Shown here piece by piece: positions 35,668-37,430 of a DNA stretch of 37,430 nt. The position numbers and the translations under genes were made by a program. This DNA comes from Solirubrobacteraceae bacterium (GTDB lineage Bacteria > Actinomycetota > Thermoleophilia > Solirubrobacterales > Solirubrobacteraceae). The notes under the pieces were generated by a model, which saw only the letters and a program-made list of their open reading frames with translations, was not told the DNA's origin and did no database searches. Where the stretch lies: NCBI GenBank assembly GCA_030681525.1, contig JAUXSD010000207.1, positions 1 through 37,430 on the forward strand. The letters run 5' to 3'. Position 1 is the stretch's first letter; the number at the start of each line of letters is the position of its first letter.

Positions 35668-36735
35668 ATGGACGAGCTCGCGGCGTACGAGCGGCGCCTG
35701 CGCCGCGCGGGGCTGCCGCTGCTCATCGAGGACTACTCGGCCTACGAGGACATCTTCACGCGTGCGACGCCGCTGCTGTCGCTCGTCGTCACAGGCCAGC
35801 TGCTGGGCGCCGTCGACCGCGACTGGCCGTGGTGGGCCAACGCGCTGGCGCTCGTCGGCGCGCTGGCGATCGTCGCGGGCGGCGTGGCGATCGTCAACCG
35901 CCACCGCGCCCGGCCGGCGCTGTCGGTGCCCGACCGCGTCGGGCCGATCGAGCTCGCCGCCTTCGTGCTCGTGCCGGCGCTGCTGCCGCTGGTGTTCGGC
36001 GGCCAGGTGACGAGCGCGCTCGTCACCGCCGGCGGCAACCTGCTGCTGCTGGCGCTCATCTACGGCATCGTCGGCATCGGCCTGCTGTCGATCGTGCGCT
36101 GGGCCGCAGGACGGCTCGTGGGCCAGCTCGCGGCCTCGCTGAAGCTGCTCACGCGGGCCGTCCCGGTGCTGCTGATCTTCATGATCGTCCTGTTCATCAA
36201 CACGGAGATGTGGCAGGTCTTCTCCGACGTCTCCGATCCGGCGCTCGTCGGCGTCGTGGCGCTGTTTCTCGCCGTCGGCTCGGTGTTCATCGCCTCGCGG
36301 CTGCCGCGCGAGGTGCGCGAGCTGGAGGCCGATGTCGGCGCCGACCCGCCGCTCACGCCGCGCCAGCGCTTCAACGTCGGCCTCGTGATGTTCGTCAGCC
36401 AGGGCCTGCAGGTGCTCGTCGTGGCGGTCCTCGTCGGCGCGTTCTTCGTCGCGTTCGGCGCGCTGGCGGTCACGCCCGACGTCGTCGAGACCTGGATCGG
36501 CCGGCACCCTCACGCGATCGCCGGCCGGCCCGAGCTGAGCGAGGAGCTCGTGAAGGTGTCGAGCGCGCTCGCGGCGTTCAGCGGGCTGTACTACGCGATC
36601 GCCGTGCTCAGCGACGCGACGTACCGCGCGGAGTTCCTCGACGAGCTGCAGACGTCGCTGCGCGAGGTGTTCGGCGACCGGGCGCGCTACCTCGAGGCGC
36701 GGCGGGCCGCCGGCGCAGCGCCCGGCGCCGACTGA
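35668..36735 (+). CDS. Polytopic membrane protein of unknown function
   Basis: A 355-residue integral membrane protein. The cytosolic N-terminus reads LRRAGLPLLIEDYSAYEDIFTRATPLLSLV. About seven hydrophobic segments follow, including LVGALAIVAGGVAIV, LLLALIYGIVGIGLLSIV and VPVLLIFMIVLFINTEMW. A charged cytosolic loop (SRLPREVRELEADVGADPPLTPRQR) and a last membrane pair precede an acidic C-terminal tail (ELQTSLREVFGDRARYLEAR). I do not recognise a named transporter or enzyme family. ATG 35668 is the natural start. The downstream methyltransferase gene starts 22 bp later and may share its message, though it also has its own start-proximal hexamer. Confidence 0.75.
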   Translation: MDELAAYERRLRRAGLPLLIEDYSAYEDIFTRATPLLSLVVTGQLLGAVDRDWPWWANALALVGALAIVAGGVAIVNRHRARPALSVPDRVGPIELAAFVLVPALLPLVFGGQVTSALVTAGGNLLLLALIYGIVGIGLLSIVRWAAGRLVGQLAASLKLLTRAVPVLLIFMIVLFINTEMWQVFSDVSDPALVGVVALFLAVGSVFIASRLPREVRELEADVGADPPLTPRQRFNVGLVMFVSQGLQVLVVAVLVGAFFVAFGALAVTPDVVETWIGRHPHAIAGRPELSEELVKVSSALAAFSGLYYAIAVLSDATYRAEFLDELQTSLREVFGDRARYLEARRAAGAAPGAD

Positions 36736-36743
36736 ATCCCGAC

Positions 36744-36749
36744 TAACCT
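36744..36749 (+). promoter_or_regulatory. -10-like TAACCT before the methyltransferase gene
   Basis: TAACCT ends 8 nt before GTG 36758, consistent with leaderless transcription. Confidence 0.4.
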
Positions 36750-36757
36750 GCCGCGCC

Positions 36758-37430
36758 GTGCCCGACCTCGCCGACGACGCGCCGCCGCCCCGGTTGTACC
36801 TGCAGCGCGACCAGCCGCCCGGCGTGCCGCCGCTGGCGCTGACCGGCGAGCGCACGCTGCCCGACGTCCCCGAGGAGAACTACTGGTTCGCCCGCCACCT
36901 CGTCGTCTACGAGTGGATCGCCGCGCAGATCAGCGGCAAGCGCGTCGTCGACATGGCCTGCGGCGAGGGCTACGGCTCCGACGTGCTGGCGCGCGCCGGG
37001 GCGGCGCGGGTCGTCGGCGTCGATGCCAACCCCGAGGCGCACGAGCACGCCCGCCTGCGCTACTCGGCAGCCAACCTGCGCTTCGTGCGCACCATGGTCG
37101 AGACCTACGACGAGCCGTGCGACGCCCTCGTCTTCCTGCAGACGATCGAGCACGTCCAGGATCCGGGTGCCGTGCTGGAGCGCTTTGCGCAGCTCGTCGG
37201 TCCCGGTGGCGTCGTGTACGTCTCGACGCCGAACGTGCTGACGCTCGCGCCGCCCGGGGCGGAGCGCTCGGGCAACCCGTGGCACGTCCACGAGTACCGC
37301 CCCGAGGAGTTCTCCGCGCTGTGCCGCGCGCATTTCGGCTCCGTCCGGATGCACGGTCTCTTCCACGCCCGCAAGCTCGCGCTGCACGCCGCCGCGCTGC
37401 GGCTGGGCTGGGATGCGGTGCACGCGCGGC
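36758..37430 (+). CDS. SAM-dependent class I methyltransferase, 3' end outside window
   Basis: An open frame of 224 codons runs to the window edge without a stop. The N-terminal ~30 residues are Pro-rich, then GERTLPDVPEENYWFARHLVVYEW leads into the Rossmann core. Motif I is VVDMACGEGYGSDVLA, with Asp in VVGVDANPEAHEHA binding the SAM ribose. DALVFLQTIEHVQDPGAVLERF (motif II region) and GPGGVVYVSTPN (motif III) follow. The YWF-R start and the HEYRPEEF stretch are typical of methyltransferases in glycan or lipid pathways, but the substrate cannot be read. GTG 36758 is inferred from the TAACCT 8 nt upstream. It sits 22 bp after the membrane-protein gene, suggesting a shared pathway. Confidence 0.8.
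   Translation, partial: MPDLADDAPPPRLYLQRDQPPGVPPLALTGERTLPDVPEENYWFARHLVVYEWIAAQISGKRVVDMACGEGYGSDVLARAGAARVVGVDANPEAHEHARLRYSAANLRFVRTMVETYDEPCDALVFLQTIEHVQDPGAVLERFAQLVGPGGVVYVSTPNVLTLAPPGAERSGNPWHVHEYRPEEFSALCRAHFGSVRMHGLFHARKLALHAAALRLGWDAVHAR

Noticed and set aside
35354..36010. 218-codon plus-strand frame through the divergent gap
   Set aside because: Its repeated RSAVVHA-type words come from the CAGTTGTGCA DNA repeats, and it runs out of frame into the membrane-protein gene.

Overview
The window is high-GC bacterial DNA of actinobacterial character. An actinobacterial-type principal sigma factor, a Get3-like ATPase pair, a ParA/FtsZ pair, an LPxTG surface protein and many short or absent 5' leaders point to class Thermoleophilia (Solirubrobacterales-like). 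That placement is an inference from gene content; no rRNA is present. I see no tRNA, rRNA, CRISPR array, transposase or prophage. The window reads as chromosomal DNA with 35 supported protein genes. The first (sigma factor) is cut by the left edge and the last (methyltransferase) by the right edge.

Layout. 1-5.4 kb: end of the principal sigma factor gene, aldo/keto reductase, orphan PilT ATPase, HxlR regulator convergent with and overlapping a membrane acyltransferase, a Fur-family regulator without the usual cysteines, and a small acidic protein. 5.4-10.5 kb: a HEPN-like protein, a secreted matrixin-type metalloprotease, and a single reading frame joining a GNAT acetyltransferase to a zinc polyol dehydrogenase. 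10.5-12.5 kb (minus strand): an XPF/ERCC4-type nuclease, a DsrE-family gene interrupted by an in-frame TGA that looks like a selenocysteine codon, and a TetR regulator divergent from a cupin gene. 13.2-16.2 kb (minus strand): a translationally coupled operon of bicupin and two Get3/ArsA-like ATPases. 16.4-18.8 kb: parA overlapping an ftsZ that carries a ~130-residue N-terminal extension. 18.8-28 kb: gamma-glutamyltransferase, then exported proteins (lipoprotein, TolB-like propeller, LPxTG surface protein, membrane-anchored protein, Kelch propeller), an EamA transporter and an unknown protein. 28.4-37.4 kb: a large subtilase-like protein with PKD-like domains, YjlB-type cupin, a small protein plus flotillin, a Lon N-domain protein, an acylphosphatase-like/LigD-phosphoesterase fusion, a polytopic membrane protein and a methyltransferase.

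The observations most worth following are: (1) the DsrE-family frame, whose TGA lies exactly where a UxxC redox motif is expected and is followed at SECIS distance by a 7-bp hairpin with a GTG loop; (2) the parA-ftsZ overlap, in which a near-perfect Shine-Dalgarno fixes the start of an FtsZ with a basic N-terminal peptide, suggesting a ParA-family ATPase acting directly on FtsZ; (3) a repeated arrangement in which a TAnnnT -10-like hexamer lies 6-10 nt from the start codon of at least fourteen genes, suggesting common leaderless transcription; (4) domain fusions and decayed active sites (acylphosphatase-like/LigD-PE, GNAT/ADH, HEPN-like without His, subtilase-like with Asn for Asp). Promoters, hairpins and operators were found by eye, without folding or statistics.
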